Origin: Synergistaceae bacterium OttesenSCG-928-I11
GTDB taxonomy: Bacteria; Synergistota; Synergistia; Synergistales; Synergistaceae
NCBI GenBank assembly: GCA_030266365.1
Contig: JAJDHV010000016.1
Location: forward strand, 1-32,272
Length of the DNA stretch: 32,272 nucleotides
Direction of reading: 5' to 3'
This document shows, piece after piece, positions 16,490 to 26,370 of the stretch. Numbering within the stretch: position 1 is the first letter of the stretch; every line of letters begins with the position of its first letter. Position numbers and translations under genes: made by a program. The notes beneath the pieces are model-generated. The model saw only the letters and a list, made by a program, of their open reading frames with translations, was not told the origin of the DNA and made no database searches.

Positions 16490-17985
16490 CGCAGACACAA
16501 TCGATATTGCCTGTCACTTGTCGCGCCTCTCGCCTCAAGAACGCCTTTTTCTGTAAGATTGCGCATGAAACGTTTGACGCTGCCCTCCGATTTTCCAGTA
16601 GCCTCGCGCACCTCTGCATTTGTTATCCATTCACGCTCATCAAAGGATGGTATAAGGTCGTTCAGGAATGCCTCTTCGGAAGGTGTCAGTTTTTCGGCAA
16701 CTCCGTTCGGCAACTTCGGCAAGTGTTCGGCAACTTCATTCGGCAACTTCGGCAAGTCTTCGGCAACTTCGCCAATATCAGAGACATTTTCGGTAAATCC
16801 AATGGCTCCGATTCCTTTGAGCGGTATAATCGTCTTGAATATGTCGCCTTCGATTAGTTCCGGCTCTTCACCGGAGTAGATTTTTGTGAACTTATAGAGA
16901 TTACGCACTCCAGAGCCGAGTTTGTCCGCGCGACCGATGTTCAAGAAGAATCGTGCGATAATCGGATTTTTGGGGTCGGGCGTAAAGTTATGCGGGTCGA
17001 TACGACCGTGTCTATTTGAACGATTCCAGTTCTCGGCGTAAATGCGATCGCTCTCGATGACGATTTTGGCGAGGAAACCTTTTGAATACTCCCTGTGAAC
17101 AAGGATATTGCTCACAAGCTCCCTGGCTATCCACGATCTGACGCTAACCCGCTGATCGCCCACAAGGAAGAACATATCCATTGTATGCTTGGCGATATAT
17201 TCGGTGAGTTGCTCATAAGCCTCGATTAGGTTGGTTCCTACAATCAGGCGGTCATCGTAGCGATCAAGGTTTTTACGGCGCACGAGCGCATCGGTCTCAA
17301 AGCCGGGCGCGCATGAGCGAATGACATCATCTCTGCCAAATAGCAAGATGCCCGCAAGGTTGAAACCCTTTTTGCCCGTACGCCAATCTTCATCGTACAG
17401 TCCCGCGCTCTTTATAAGCTCCATGGCGGACATACCTTTCCACGGATGATCGCGGTTTTCTCCGAGCGCCATTTTTTGCGCACGCTCGACAAGGTCAAAG
17501 CGTATCTCATTTTCCGTTACATATGGAAATATCTCTCGTTCCGTGTAAGCCGACGATTTTCGCCCATACAGATCAGCCGCCAAATCGGTGGATTTCGTGA
17601 TGTCGATATCCGCGTCTCCCACTCGGTCATAAATCTTGTTTGAGCAGAGTTCCACCTGGGAGCTGGCGGGAATATATGCGTACAATACAATCTTTTCGTC
17701 GATATCGACTTCCTCCAATTCGAGCAATAGCGTCGGTGAAATCTTCTGCGGATTGCTGAGCATGTTGATGAAATTCTTCTTCATGTTCAGTACGGCAGCG
17801 GGATTGACGCCGGTGATTTCGCCATTGTCACTCACGCCAAGGAGCAAATGCCCTCCATAGCGATTCGAGAATGAGCAGACTGTCTCAAAGACGCTATTGT
17901 TCAGCTCGTTCAAGCACTCCTTGAACTCGACTGTCAACCCTTCGCCGCCTGCCAGTAGCTTTTTAATTTGCTCAGGTGTTGTCAT
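16486..17985 (-). CDS. Schlafen-AAA/AlbA_2-type putative DNA-binding ATPase-like protein
   Basis: This 499-residue protein has an N-terminal AlbA_2/Schlafen-AAA domain (about 1-130; LTVEFKECLNE and GGHLLLGVSDNG). A GHKL-like ATP-binding region at about 250-390 contains ARELVSNILVHREYSKG and GSGVRNLYKF. The C-terminal winged helix-turn-helix (about 435-499) contains ITNAEVREATGKSEGSVKRF. Between them, tandem 11-residue repeats of the form VAExLPKLPN make a flexible linker. Such proteins are common in mobile elements and defence islands; the biochemical role is unsettled (regulator or nucleic-acid effector). It lies 110 bases after sbcC with its own GGTGAAAG ribosome site, so it may be the last gene of the cargo operon or an independent gene. 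Confidence 0.85.
   Translation of the reverse strand: MTTPEQIKKLLAGGEGLTVEFKECLNELNNSVFETVCSFSNRYGGHLLLGVSDNGEITGVNPAAVLNMKKNFINMLSNPQKISPTLLLELEEVDIDEKIVLYAYIPASSQVELCSNKIYDRVGDADIDITKSTDLAADLYGRKSSAYTEREIFPYVTENEIRFDLVERAQKMALGENRDHPWKGMSAMELIKSAGLYDEDWRTGKKGFNLAGILLFGRDDVIRSCAPGFETDALVRRKNLDRYDDRLIVGTNLIEAYEQLTEYIAKHTMDMFFLVGDQRVSVRSWIARELVSNILVHREYSKGFLAKIVIESDRIYAENWNRSNRHGRIDPHNFTPDPKNPIIARFFLNIGRADKLGSGVRNLYKFTKIYSGEEPELIEGDIFKTIIPLKGIGAIGFTENVSDIGEVAEDLPKLPNEVAEHLPKLPNGVAEKLTPSEEAFLNDLIPSFDEREWITNAEVREATGKSEGSVKRFMRNLTEKGVLEARGATSDRQYRLCLR
16693..16771. repeat. 33-bp tandem repeat inside the Schlafen-AAA gene
   Basis: About 2.4 copies of a 33-base unit are present (16693-16725, 16726-16758, and partial 16759-16771), differing at only a few bases. 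The unit length is 11 codons, so changes in copy number would keep the frame and only alter linker length. Each unit itself holds the half-repeat TTCGGCAACTTC. Confidence 0.8.
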
Positions 17986-18095
17986 AGTTATCTTTCACCT
18001 CGTATCACTTCTATCGCCACTTCACAGTGCACTCCACCGCCTAGAGCAATACGCGGCCTCCTTTCGAAACGACGTGTCGGTTGAAAGCACTTCAA

Positions 18096-20864
18096 TTAAT
18101 TTAGAATAATTTCAGTCCTACTGCCCCCGGTGCGTTCTTTAGTCACTACGATTTTTCGGTCAATTTTCTCATCAAGCCCAGCAACGTGCGATATTACTCC
18201 TATGAGACGATTGGCTTGCGATATGCTTATCAGCGCTTGCATTGCCTGCGATAGTTTTGTGTCGTCCAATGAATCAAAACCTTCGTCGACGAACATCGAG
18301 TCAAGTCGTATCCCTCCTGCATTGTTCTGTATCTCATCTGAAAGGCCTAGCGCAAGGGATAGTGCGGCAATAAACGACTCCCCTCCTGAAAGGGTTTTTG
18401 CATCACGTTCCGTACCGTTGTAGTGATCGATAACATTTAAGTCTAAACCGCTTTGTCCTTGTTTGCCACTTACGTCCCGCCGTTTTAATTCGAACTGACT
18501 GTTAGACATCTGTAGCAATCGAAGGTTTGCCCGTGAGATTATTCTATCGAAGTATGCGGCTTGGATATAGGTTTCCAGTTTTATTTTTTCCTTTCCGCTA
18601 ATATCTCCGTTTGCCGTATCCGAGATTTCTTTCAACCACTTATAGCGTGCTTCGAATTCCGTGATTTTTTCTGCTGTTTTGCAAATGGCGTTCAGCGTAG
18701 TTTGATTGGTCGATTTGCGAGTACCAATAATATGGTTGTTTTCGCTTAACTCCCGCAGTGTGTTTTCTGTCGAGTCCTTTTCTTGTTTTAGCGTGTCTAA
18801 ATTCAGTGGTTGCGAATCGCCAAGCTGAACTTTCAAAGTTTGAATTTCTGTTTCCGTGCTATCTATTTTTATTCTCGTTGTTTCATACACAGACTGAGCG
18901 GCTTTTAACGCTTCTTCATAGTCTTTCTTTTTGGTGGTGAGCACGGACAATTCAGCTTTTGCATCAGCTTCGCTGTTGAATTTGAGTTCTATCAATTGTT
19001 TATCCCTTATTTTGTAATCAGCGCCAATCTGTGTGGTTAATGCCGCAGTCAGTTCTTTAGCTTTGCCCAACAATTCGGCGACTTTGACAAGATTACTTTC
19101 GGAAGTAGGTATTGATTCATCAAGTTCTTTTTTGCGAGCCGCCCTTTTCTCTTGTTTGGCAAGTTGCTTGCCGATTCCTAGAAGTTCTGTTTCAACCGCC
19201 ATCAACGCGCTCGTCAAGGCCATTGGGGCGTCGTCAAACGAGATGCCCCCCAATAACATAGTTATAGTTGCTGCGATTTCCTGACGCTTAGTGTCGCTTT
19301 GACCATTCAAATTGCTCGCCAAAGTGCTGGCAGCAAGCATTTCCGATTCAACCGCTTCAGCGGCTTTCTTTTCCTTATTAAGCGCTGTCTTTGTAGGAAC
19401 CTTGGAAGATAATATCGCAGGTGTAGGATGTTGGGTTGAGCCGCAGACCGGACAGGGTTGCCCGTCCTTCAACTCAACTGCCAATATGCCTGCTTGTTCA
19501 TCAAGGTACGCCTTATTTAAAGCTTCATATTCCTCCCGTTTTGCCTTGGCAGTTGTGGACTTTGTGGCATAGTCGGTTTGTGCAAATTTGAGTTCAGAGA
19601 GCAGCTTGCTATAACTTTCGAACAAGACGCCCAATGCAGAAAGATTGCTCTGCCTTGTGGTTAGATTCACCTGCTGGGCTCGTAATGCTTCCGTTTTGGC
19701 ATCGGTATCCGCTAAGGTTTTGAGTTCCGCTTTGGCAGCTTCAAGGACAGGTGTATCCGAGGCCTGCTGTTTTTGTAAATCATTGGCGTTTTTCATTTCA
19801 ACAGACAATTTTTTCTCGTTTGCTTTAATCACGTCGATAAGATTCTGTAGCTCCAGATACTTAGGTAGTGACTGCTCGATTTCAGCGATTTGTGTTTTTA
19901 TGACCTCATATTCGGACTGTTTAGCTTTTTCCACATTCAACGTTGATTCGGCTTCACCCAGAGCAGTTGTTTCGGACGGGAGTCGGTCTTGCGCTGCTTT
20001 CAAAGCATCTCGCGCTTTCTTGTCCCGTTCTGCTTGTCCAAGCCGTTGGTTTATTTCTGCCAGCTTACCGCTGATTTCATCCGACAATTTCTCATTTGCC
20101 GCGAACACTTCATTGTCGGCAGAAATAATCTGTGTCAGCCATTCGATGACATCGCCCGCCAATACAAGTCCCGACTTGGCATCGGAGAGTTTTTGCGTGT
20201 TTTCATAGTCATTTGCATCTACTTGGATGTTGCCAAGATTATAGTCATAATCGCGTCGTTGTTCTTTAATGTCTTGGGCGAGCCCGTTCGTGTCCTTCCT
20301 AACTTGATCTTGAAAAGCTTTATAGGCATCCGTATAGAAAATCTTACGAAATATCTCAATTCGGTCTTCTGTGCTAGCGTGGAGAACCTTTAGAAATTCT
20401 CCCTGTGCTATCATCGAAATCTGGACAAATTGCTCGCGGTTGATGCCAAGGATTTCCTCAACCTTGGCATTGACTTCCCGCAGTTTAGTCATAATGCGAC
20501 CATCTGGCAGGTGCAGTTCAGCATCAGCTTTTTGCTCTGTTGTCCCTTCGCCACGCTGTTTTGCCCGTATGTAGGTTGGGTTCCGTTTGATTGCGTAGAC
20601 CTTATCATGATATTGAAACGAAAGCTCAACATAAGTTTCCGCGTTTGCTTGAGCATACTTGCTACGAAGCATTTCCGCTTTCCGATTGTCCCCGCTCATC
20701 TCTCCATAGAGTGCAAAGGTGACGGCATCGAATATCGTCGTCTTGCCAGTTCCAGTATCACCGGTAATAAGGTACAGCCCCTCATTACCCAGCGTTTCAA
20801 AGTCAATGGTTTGTTTATCAGCATAACAGCCGAAGGCGGACATCGTCAGTTTGAGAGGTCTCAT
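18096..20864 (-). CDS. sbcC: SbcC-type ATPase subunit of an SbcCD nuclease
   Basis: This is a Rad50-like SMC-family ATPase that works with SbcD to cut hairpins and process double-strand ends. The Walker A motif GDTGTGKT (residues 35-42) and Q-loop ISMIAQGEF (149-157) are in the N-terminal lobe. Long coiled coils flank a zinc hook CPVCG at 471-475. The C-terminal lobe has the ABC signature LSGGESF and a Walker B ending DSMFVDEGFDSLD, then SHVAGL. The length of 922 residues is close to E. coli SbcC (1048). I start it at the ATG overlapping the sbcD stop as ATGA, with AAGGAGG ten bases upstream. It is coupled to sbcD and carried in the element cargo, so it may be additional to a chromosomal copy. 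Confidence 0.95.
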   Translation of the reverse strand: MRPLKLTMSAFGCYADKQTIDFETLGNEGLYLITGDTGTGKTTIFDAVTFALYGEMSGDNRKAEMLRSKYAQANAETYVELSFQYHDKVYAIKRNPTYIRAKQRGEGTTEQKADAELHLPDGRIMTKLREVNAKVEEILGINREQFVQISMIAQGEFLKVLHASTEDRIEIFRKIFYTDAYKAFQDQVRKDTNGLAQDIKEQRRDYDYNLGNIQVDANDYENTQKLSDAKSGLVLAGDVIEWLTQIISADNEVFAANEKLSDEISGKLAEINQRLGQAERDKKARDALKAAQDRLPSETTALGEAESTLNVEKAKQSEYEVIKTQIAEIEQSLPKYLELQNLIDVIKANEKKLSVEMKNANDLQKQQASDTPVLEAAKAELKTLADTDAKTEALRAQQVNLTTRQSNLSALGVLFESYSKLLSELKFAQTDYATKSTTAKAKREEYEALNKAYLDEQAGILAVELKDGQPCPVCGSTQHPTPAILSSKVPTKTALNKEKKAAEAVESEMLAASTLASNLNGQSDTKRQEIAATITMLLGGISFDDAPMALTSALMAVETELLGIGKQLAKQEKRAARKKELDESIPTSESNLVKVAELLGKAKELTAALTTQIGADYKIRDKQLIELKFNSEADAKAELSVLTTKKKDYEEALKAAQSVYETTRIKIDSTETEIQTLKVQLGDSQPLNLDTLKQEKDSTENTLRELSENNHIIGTRKSTNQTTLNAICKTAEKITEFEARYKWLKEISDTANGDISGKEKIKLETYIQAAYFDRIISRANLRLLQMSNSQFELKRRDVSGKQGQSGLDLNVIDHYNGTERDAKTLSGGESFIAALSLALGLSDEIQNNAGGIRLDSMFVDEGFDSLDDTKLSQAMQALISISQANRLIGVISHVAGLDEKIDRKIVVTKERTGGSRTEIILN

Positions 20865-22003
20865 GAGTTTGCGACCTCCTTCCATATGTCATTGAACAAA
20901 TTTTCGACGTATTTCGATTGTTTCTCGTTCATCGCTTGACCGTTCTGCATTTCGAACAGCTCCCCGAAAAGTTGAGACGGTGTTTTCTTTTCTGTAGATG
21001 TAACAATTTCAAGGGAAATTGCTGTCCGCGTGCGCCTGTTGTCGTATTCTAAGCGCATCAGGTTTGGATATACGTTTCGCAGCTTTGCCAGCGCATCCGG
21101 CTCATCACTCTCATCGGTCAATATCACGCGGACATAGTCATTAGTGTTCGTTCCGCGATAATTGCTACGACTCATAACTTCATTATATGCTCCACGGATT
21201 TCACGCATTTCGCGGAGCGGTATAAGTGGCAATTCGGTAATTGTTATCTTTCCCTTGCCTGCCATATCGACAACGGTTATAGACTTTGTATGGCTTACCT
21301 CCGAAAACGAATACTTGAGTGGAGTGCCGCTGTATCTAAGAGTCTCACGGCCTATCTTTTGTGGGCAGTGAATATGTCCCAAAGCAACGTAATCGAACCC
21401 GTCAAAGACAGAGCCGTCGACATTCTCGGAACCGCCAACGGAAATTTCCTCAGATTCACTTGTGATTGCCCCAGTTACAAACTGATGAGCTATCAAAACA
21501 TTCCTCGTCGAAGCATCCAAATCCACATTGCTCAAAGCAGCGGATATGGCGTCTGAGTATGTGGCTATCTCCCTATCTGGAAAGTGCCTGCGTACAAGAG
21601 AGGGTTTTAGGTACGGTAACATCCAGATATTGATGTCTCCATATTCGTCGGATAGGGTTACAGGGGTGATTTTCCTATTATATGACTGTACGATATGAAT
21701 GCGGCTGTTTTTCAGCAAATCCGCACCGAACGCCACACGCTCTGCATTGTCGTGGTTGCCGGAGACAATAAATACCGCAACCTCCAGCTCATTGAGCCAC
21801 ACAAGGAATCTGTCCAATAGCTGGACCGCCTCGACAATAGGCATAGACTTATCGTAAACATCGCCCGCGATGAAGACGGCATCCGGTTTGTACTTTTTCG
21901 CAAGCACGACGATTTTCTGTAGGATGTCCCACTGATCTTCCAGCATGGAAAACTCGTTGACACGCTTGCCGAGATGCAGGTCGGATAAGTGGAAAAATTT
22001 CAT
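20861..22003 (-). CDS. sbcD: SbcD-type nuclease subunit
   Basis: This Mre11-like metallophosphoesterase is the nuclease of the SbcCD complex, using two metal ions (Mn in characterised members). All phosphoesterase motifs are visible: DLHLG (residues 8-12), GDVYDKS, GNHDNAE, AHQF and GHIH. A C-terminal cap and SbcC-binding region follow. The length of 380 residues is typical. It starts 25 bases after the res gene with a strong AAGGAGGGAG ribosome site and overlaps sbcC by 4 bases. This suggests co-transcription with the restriction genes. Confidence 0.95.
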   Translation of the reverse strand: MKFFHLSDLHLGKRVNEFSMLEDQWDILQKIVVLAKKYKPDAVFIAGDVYDKSMPIVEAVQLLDRFLVWLNELEVAVFIVSGNHDNAERVAFGADLLKNSRIHIVQSYNRKITPVTLSDEYGDINIWMLPYLKPSLVRRHFPDREIATYSDAISAALSNVDLDASTRNVLIAHQFVTGAITSESEEISVGGSENVDGSVFDGFDYVALGHIHCPQKIGRETLRYSGTPLKYSFSEVSHTKSITVVDMAGKGKITITELPLIPLREMREIRGAYNEVMSRSNYRGTNTNDYVRVILTDESDEPDALAKLRNVYPNLMRLEYDNRRTRTAISLEIVTSTEKKTPSQLFGELFEMQNGQAMNEKQSKYVENLFNDIWKEVANS

Positions 22004-22028
22004 ATGACAGCTCCCTCCTTGGAGGTGT

Positions 22029-24776
22029 TTAGTCTATTGGTAACTGCTTTTGTGAGGCCTGTTTTGCGAGATAGGAAAAACTCGACTGTGGCCTGATTTC
22101 ATCATGAGAAATAAGAAGGTACTTCCACGGTTTACCGCCATTGTCTGCGTTAAATTCACTGGCAGCGCGGCAATATTCTTCGGCGGCTATCTGCTTTTCA
22201 AGAACATCCGCATCTCGCATCTTGTTACTCGCCTTTGGTTCGCACATATAAATTTTGCTGACAGTCTCAACAATGAAGTCCGGCTCATAGCGACTCACCC
22301 CACCTGGCCCCCAGTAGATATTGAATTGACGCGGTGCGGGACGCAGCCATCGCAGCACAGCATTGTCATTCTCAAGCACGACAGCAAAAGTGCGTTCCGT
22401 GTCGCTGTGAAACTTGTACAGCGTATGCCCCGCCTTTCTGAATCCGCTGAATATCTTAGATTTCACATCCGACGCCACCATTGGCGTCCGTAAGTCATAT
22501 ATCTCATCCGTCTTGAACTTACCACCAAAACTTGGTTCGATCCGTGTGAATGGGCGCATATTGGCTGCCTTATAGCTGACTTCCTCCTTATAAAAATGTT
22601 CGTTCATCTGCGCATAGATGATTTCAGCAATGGTACGTTGGCGGTCGCGCATGACCTTTTCTGCCTCTTCGTCACTCAAGTATGATAAAAAGTGCCGCTT
22701 AGCATCCGCGATAAGCGAATAGATGAGGTTGGAGCAGTTTGCGTAGTCCACGTTGTCGTGGACAATAATATGACGGACAATCTCATTGTCTACTGTATCT
22801 ACCTTCGCGAAGGCAACCTTATCGGTTTCCAACGTGAAGGTTTCGCCGCCCTCCTGCAATTCTGTACCGAGAAGTGTATCATCGGATGGATGCCAGTTCA
22901 TATTGCGTGTTTCTAGCGAGAAGTCGTAAAAGCCACGCTTAACCTCAGTATGAGGTTGAATGACCGATTGTGGGATCGGTATGACATTTTCCGTGAGTGC
23001 TTGGGCGCAAGTTTCGATTGCAACATCAACTACCGCCGCCAAATCTTCTTCTTTAATGTCGAGTTCTGGAAGTTGGCGAATAACCTGTGAGACGATGCTG
23101 CTATGGACAAATTTGCGCGTATATTCGTCGTTTATTGCATTGATGCTACGAACCTGTCTGTTGACCTCAACTACCGTTTGGGCAGTTGTGCTCTGGACGA
23201 CACTTGCAATTCGTTGCGTCTGGTCTAGTTTTTTTCCTGTTTTATATTCATCCGTCGCCGTTTCGAGTAAGGTGAATACCAGCTGTTGTGTAAAATTTTC
23301 GCCGGAAGTCACAGTGTCATAGACGGTTGGCAGATAGACCGTTTCGCGTTCCTCGTCATTTTCGGGAATGTTCTGCTCCTCAATGTAGTAAACCTTACGA
23401 ACAAGAGAGTTCGGGTCGCGGGCTAAGTCTACAATTGCCTGATAGCGGTCATGACTGACTATCGAAAGTCTGTCGATCTCATCTACGCCCGTCCTTTGGC
23501 CGTAGGGTAAACGAAGCCCCCTCCCGATGGTCTGCTCCGTTAGCGTCTCGGATGCCGAAGCACGGAGCGGGATAATTGTATAAAGGTTCGTCACATCCCA
23601 ACCTTCCTTGAGCATATTAACGTGAATGACGATTTCGATTACGTTGGAGGCCAGCTCAAGTGACAGTAACCGCTCAATGTTCTCATCCTTTTCAGAGCCA
23701 CGTTGCGCAGAGTTGATTTCCAACACTTTATCCTTGTAATACCCACGAAAAAAAGCGTCTGATGTGAGGTACTCGCGGATTTCACGAGAGTGATTCGTAT
23801 CCTTGGCAACGACAAGCACAAAGGGCTTAACGATGGGTTTACCGTGCGTACGGGCATATATGTCCAACCTGCTTTTTGTTTCCTCGTGCAAACGGATGCC
23901 ATCGTTTAGTTTCTCGCGGTCAAGTTGCTGCGGAGTGTACTCTTCAGAACGAAAATCGCGGCGGGTGAATACGGCCGGAACTTTGACGTATAGTCCGTCG
24001 TTCAGCGCATGGGCTAGGGAATACTCATATACTACGTTTTTGAAGTCGATTTTCCGTGTGCCCTTTTGGATTTGCGGCGTGGCTGTGAGCTCTACTCCAA
24101 GAATGGGGTGAAGTTCGTTAATGGTGTCAAACCCTCTATCGGCGTGGAAGTGATGACTTTCATCCATAAAAATGCAGAGGTCGGGCAAGGATTGTAAGTA
24201 CGAGAAATAGGATTGCCCAAGCACCTCTTGCAATCGGCGCATGCGACCGCTTTCCGAGTTTAGCTTGCTGATGTTGAATACGTTGATGGTAACGTTATCG
24301 TCGAACAGCGATGCCTGTCGAAACTCAGTGTAGTTATCACCGTCGATGATCCACGGCACGGCTACAAACTTATCCAAGCCTCGAAACACATATTTTTCAT
24401 TGTCTGGGTTACCAAGGTCATTTTTTAACTTTTTATAAATCGTGAGATTCGGTGCCATCACGAAAAAATTCCTTACACCCTTCTCATAGTGCAGGTAGGC
24501 AATCATCGCACCCATGAGACGCGTTTTGCCGATGCCTGTTGCAAGGGCAAAACATACCGATGGAAAGTCCCTTTCAAAACTAGTGAGTTTAGGAAATAGT
24601 TCGCGGATTTTTCTAAGTTCCTCAGCCAAGTCTGGCGTTTTAGAAAGGGAGAGAATATCCACAATTCGTGCAAAACGTTCCAAACTCTCCTTCTGTGGTG
24701 GGCGGAGGGCGAGACGGTTGTCGATGTATTTCGAGTGGTAGGAGTATGACTTAGGAGAATAGGGTTCTTTAAGCAT
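22029..24776 (-). CDS. Type III restriction enzyme Res-like subunit (SF2 helicase plus nuclease)
   Basis: Res subunits use ATP to move along DNA and cut when two recognition sites are engaged. Superfamily 2 motifs are present: Walker A ATGIGKT (residues 79-85), DESHH (205-209), LTATP near 230, and QTIGRGLRLP near 440. Near the C-terminus EPDF, then eleven residues further CEPKAS, forms a PD-(D/E)xK nuclease site, as expected of Res. The length of 915 residues is usual. The ATG overlaps the methyltransferase gene by 8 bases (ATGCTTAA), so translation is coupled. Its pairing with Mod supports a type III system; the target sequence is unknown. Confidence 0.93.
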   Translation of the reverse strand: MLKEPYSPKSYSYHSKYIDNRLALRPPQKESLERFARIVDILSLSKTPDLAEELRKIRELFPKLTSFERDFPSVCFALATGIGKTRLMGAMIAYLHYEKGVRNFFVMAPNLTIYKKLKNDLGNPDNEKYVFRGLDKFVAVPWIIDGDNYTEFRQASLFDDNVTINVFNISKLNSESGRMRRLQEVLGQSYFSYLQSLPDLCIFMDESHHFHADRGFDTINELHPILGVELTATPQIQKGTRKIDFKNVVYEYSLAHALNDGLYVKVPAVFTRRDFRSEEYTPQQLDREKLNDGIRLHEETKSRLDIYARTHGKPIVKPFVLVVAKDTNHSREIREYLTSDAFFRGYYKDKVLEINSAQRGSEKDENIERLLSLELASNVIEIVIHVNMLKEGWDVTNLYTIIPLRASASETLTEQTIGRGLRLPYGQRTGVDEIDRLSIVSHDRYQAIVDLARDPNSLVRKVYYIEEQNIPENDEERETVYLPTVYDTVTSGENFTQQLVFTLLETATDEYKTGKKLDQTQRIASVVQSTTAQTVVEVNRQVRSINAINDEYTRKFVHSSIVSQVIRQLPELDIKEEDLAAVVDVAIETCAQALTENVIPIPQSVIQPHTEVKRGFYDFSLETRNMNWHPSDDTLLGTELQEGGETFTLETDKVAFAKVDTVDNEIVRHIIVHDNVDYANCSNLIYSLIADAKRHFLSYLSDEEAEKVMRDRQRTIAEIIYAQMNEHFYKEEVSYKAANMRPFTRIEPSFGGKFKTDEIYDLRTPMVASDVKSKIFSGFRKAGHTLYKFHSDTERTFAVVLENDNAVLRWLRPAPRQFNIYWGPGGVSRYEPDFIVETVSKIYMCEPKASNKMRDADVLEKQIAAEEYCRAASEFNADNGGKPWKYLLISHDEIRPQSSFSYLAKQASQKQLPID

Positions 24777-26358
24777 CTTCGCAATCCCCCCACTCGTCTT
24801 CGTCCAATTCGGGCGGATTTATGATATTCAGGTTGTAGTTATCTGTTCCGTACTCGCACTTATCCAACACCGATTGTGGAATTTTGCGGACGTTAATGTT
24901 CTCGTAGCGTTTGCCAAGCCCGATGTCAAATGCTGGGGCACAGATGAGCAGTCGTTCATGTCCTAGCAAATCATTGGAGATTTCGTCGAGTTGTGCTGCT
25001 GTGAGATATTCGGTAGTGACGAAAATATAACTGTCCGTTTGGCTGCTACCCTGTTTCCAGAACACATCGACATCAGGGGCATAGGCATAACCATTGAGTT
25101 TGGCTATTGCCGCGACTAACATCTGCGCATCATACTTGTCACTGATGACAGGCTGGCCGTGCTTGTCTTTGACTATGAGTGTTGGGGCCAGTTCATAAAA
25201 CTTGAACCCACCGCCGCCTTGCCAACCAATAGCTGATGATATGCCCCCCTGTTCTCCATCAACGACTTTTTCCAAACGCGGCAAACAGTGGGTATAGCAA
25301 TGATCACCAAGTTCAATGCCGATGTAATGTCTGCCCATTTTGTGAGCAACTGCGGCAGTTGTTCCAGAGCCGAGGAATGAGTCAAGAACAAGGTCATTCT
25401 CATTTGAAGCGATTTCGAGAATGCGTTGTATAAGTTCTTCAGGTTTGGGATTGCCAAATCCATTTCCTTCAAACATATCATTGGAATGTCGCTTTGCTGA
25501 ATCATTCGTTCCAACATCATCAGCATACCAAATAGTTTCTGGAGTAAGTCCGGTATCAGATGTTTCGGATAAAAATTTCTTCTGGCGTGGAACGTTATCT
25601 CCATTTGCGCCAAAGTAAATTCGATTGTCTGCAATTAACTCATTAAGTCGTTGTATTGTAAATCGCCAGCAGTTTCCCGCTGGGGGTGATATTCTTCGCC
25701 CACTGGGAGTTACAATTTGATAGAACTGCGAGGCAGTTCCATGCCCAGCCTGTGCAGTAATTGCTACTGATTGCCAAATACCTCGCGGATCGTTGTCTAG
25801 ATTCCTATATCGATTTAACACTTCTTGTGTCATCGGTACCGAATTCCGCGCCTTCTCAAATAAACCTTTGTCTCTTGCGTATACAGTTATGTAATCGTGC
25901 TTGAATGAAAAGGCGCGGCGATTCTCTCGACTCTTTCGTTTTTCCCAAATGATTGTACAGACAAAATTTGACCGACCGAAAACCTCGTCACATAACACTC
26001 TCAAATAGGCGTATTCATTATCATCTGTGCTTATCCAAATACTTCCATTCTCACTTAAAAGATTTCGCAGAATTCGCAGGCGCGGAGCCATCAAAGACAA
26101 CCACGTTGAGTGTTCGAGATTATCATCATAATGCTCGAATGCACTCCCTGTGTTATAAGGAGGGTCAATGTAGATACACTTCACTCGTCCAGAGAACTCC
26201 TGCTCTAAGGCCTTCAAGGCAAGCAGGTTGTCTCCGTGAATCAACATATTGTCAACGGCAGGATCGCCGTAGTCGCGATCAGGCGTGTGGAGCAGTATAC
26301 GTGGCTCCACAACAGGTTCCTGCCCTTTGCCAATCCAAGTCAATTCAAGTTTTTGCAT
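24769..26358 (-). CDS. Type III-like DNA adenine methyltransferase (Mod)
   Basis: This modification enzyme would recognise the target and methylate adenine N6, protecting self DNA and guiding Res. The catalytic motif DPPYNTG (residues 65-71) comes before the AdoMet motif DSFLGSGTT (326-334), the beta-class order typical of Mod. The region between (about 140-310) is the likely target-recognition part. The length of 529 residues fits. The start has AGGAGG eight bases before ATG, 12 bases after the SNF2 gene. No simple-sequence repeat of the kind causing phase variation in some mod genes is seen. Confidence 0.94.
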   Translation of the reverse strand: MQKLELTWIGKGQEPVVEPRILLHTPDRDYGDPAVDNMLIHGDNLLALKALEQEFSGRVKCIYIDPPYNTGSAFEHYDDNLEHSTWLSLMAPRLRILRNLLSENGSIWISTDDNEYAYLRVLCDEVFGRSNFVCTIIWEKRKSRENRRAFSFKHDYITVYARDKGLFEKARNSVPMTQEVLNRYRNLDNDPRGIWQSVAITAQAGHGTASQFYQIVTPSGRRISPPAGNCWRFTIQRLNELIADNRIYFGANGDNVPRQKKFLSETSDTGLTPETIWYADDVGTNDSAKRHSNDMFEGNGFGNPKPEELIQRILEIASNENDLVLDSFLGSGTTAAVAHKMGRHYIGIELGDHCYTHCLPRLEKVVDGEQGGISSAIGWQGGGGFKFYELAPTLIVKDKHGQPVISDKYDAQMLVAAIAKLNGYAYAPDVDVFWKQGSSQTDSYIFVTTEYLTAAQLDEISNDLLGHERLLICAPAFDIGLGKRYENINVRKIPQSVLDKCEYGTDNYNLNIINPPELDEDEWGDCEDA

Positions 26359-26370
26359 ATATAAAACCTC

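Noticed and set aside
16693-16771. CRISPR array
   Set aside because: The repeats are directly adjacent with no unique spacers and lie in frame within a coding region.
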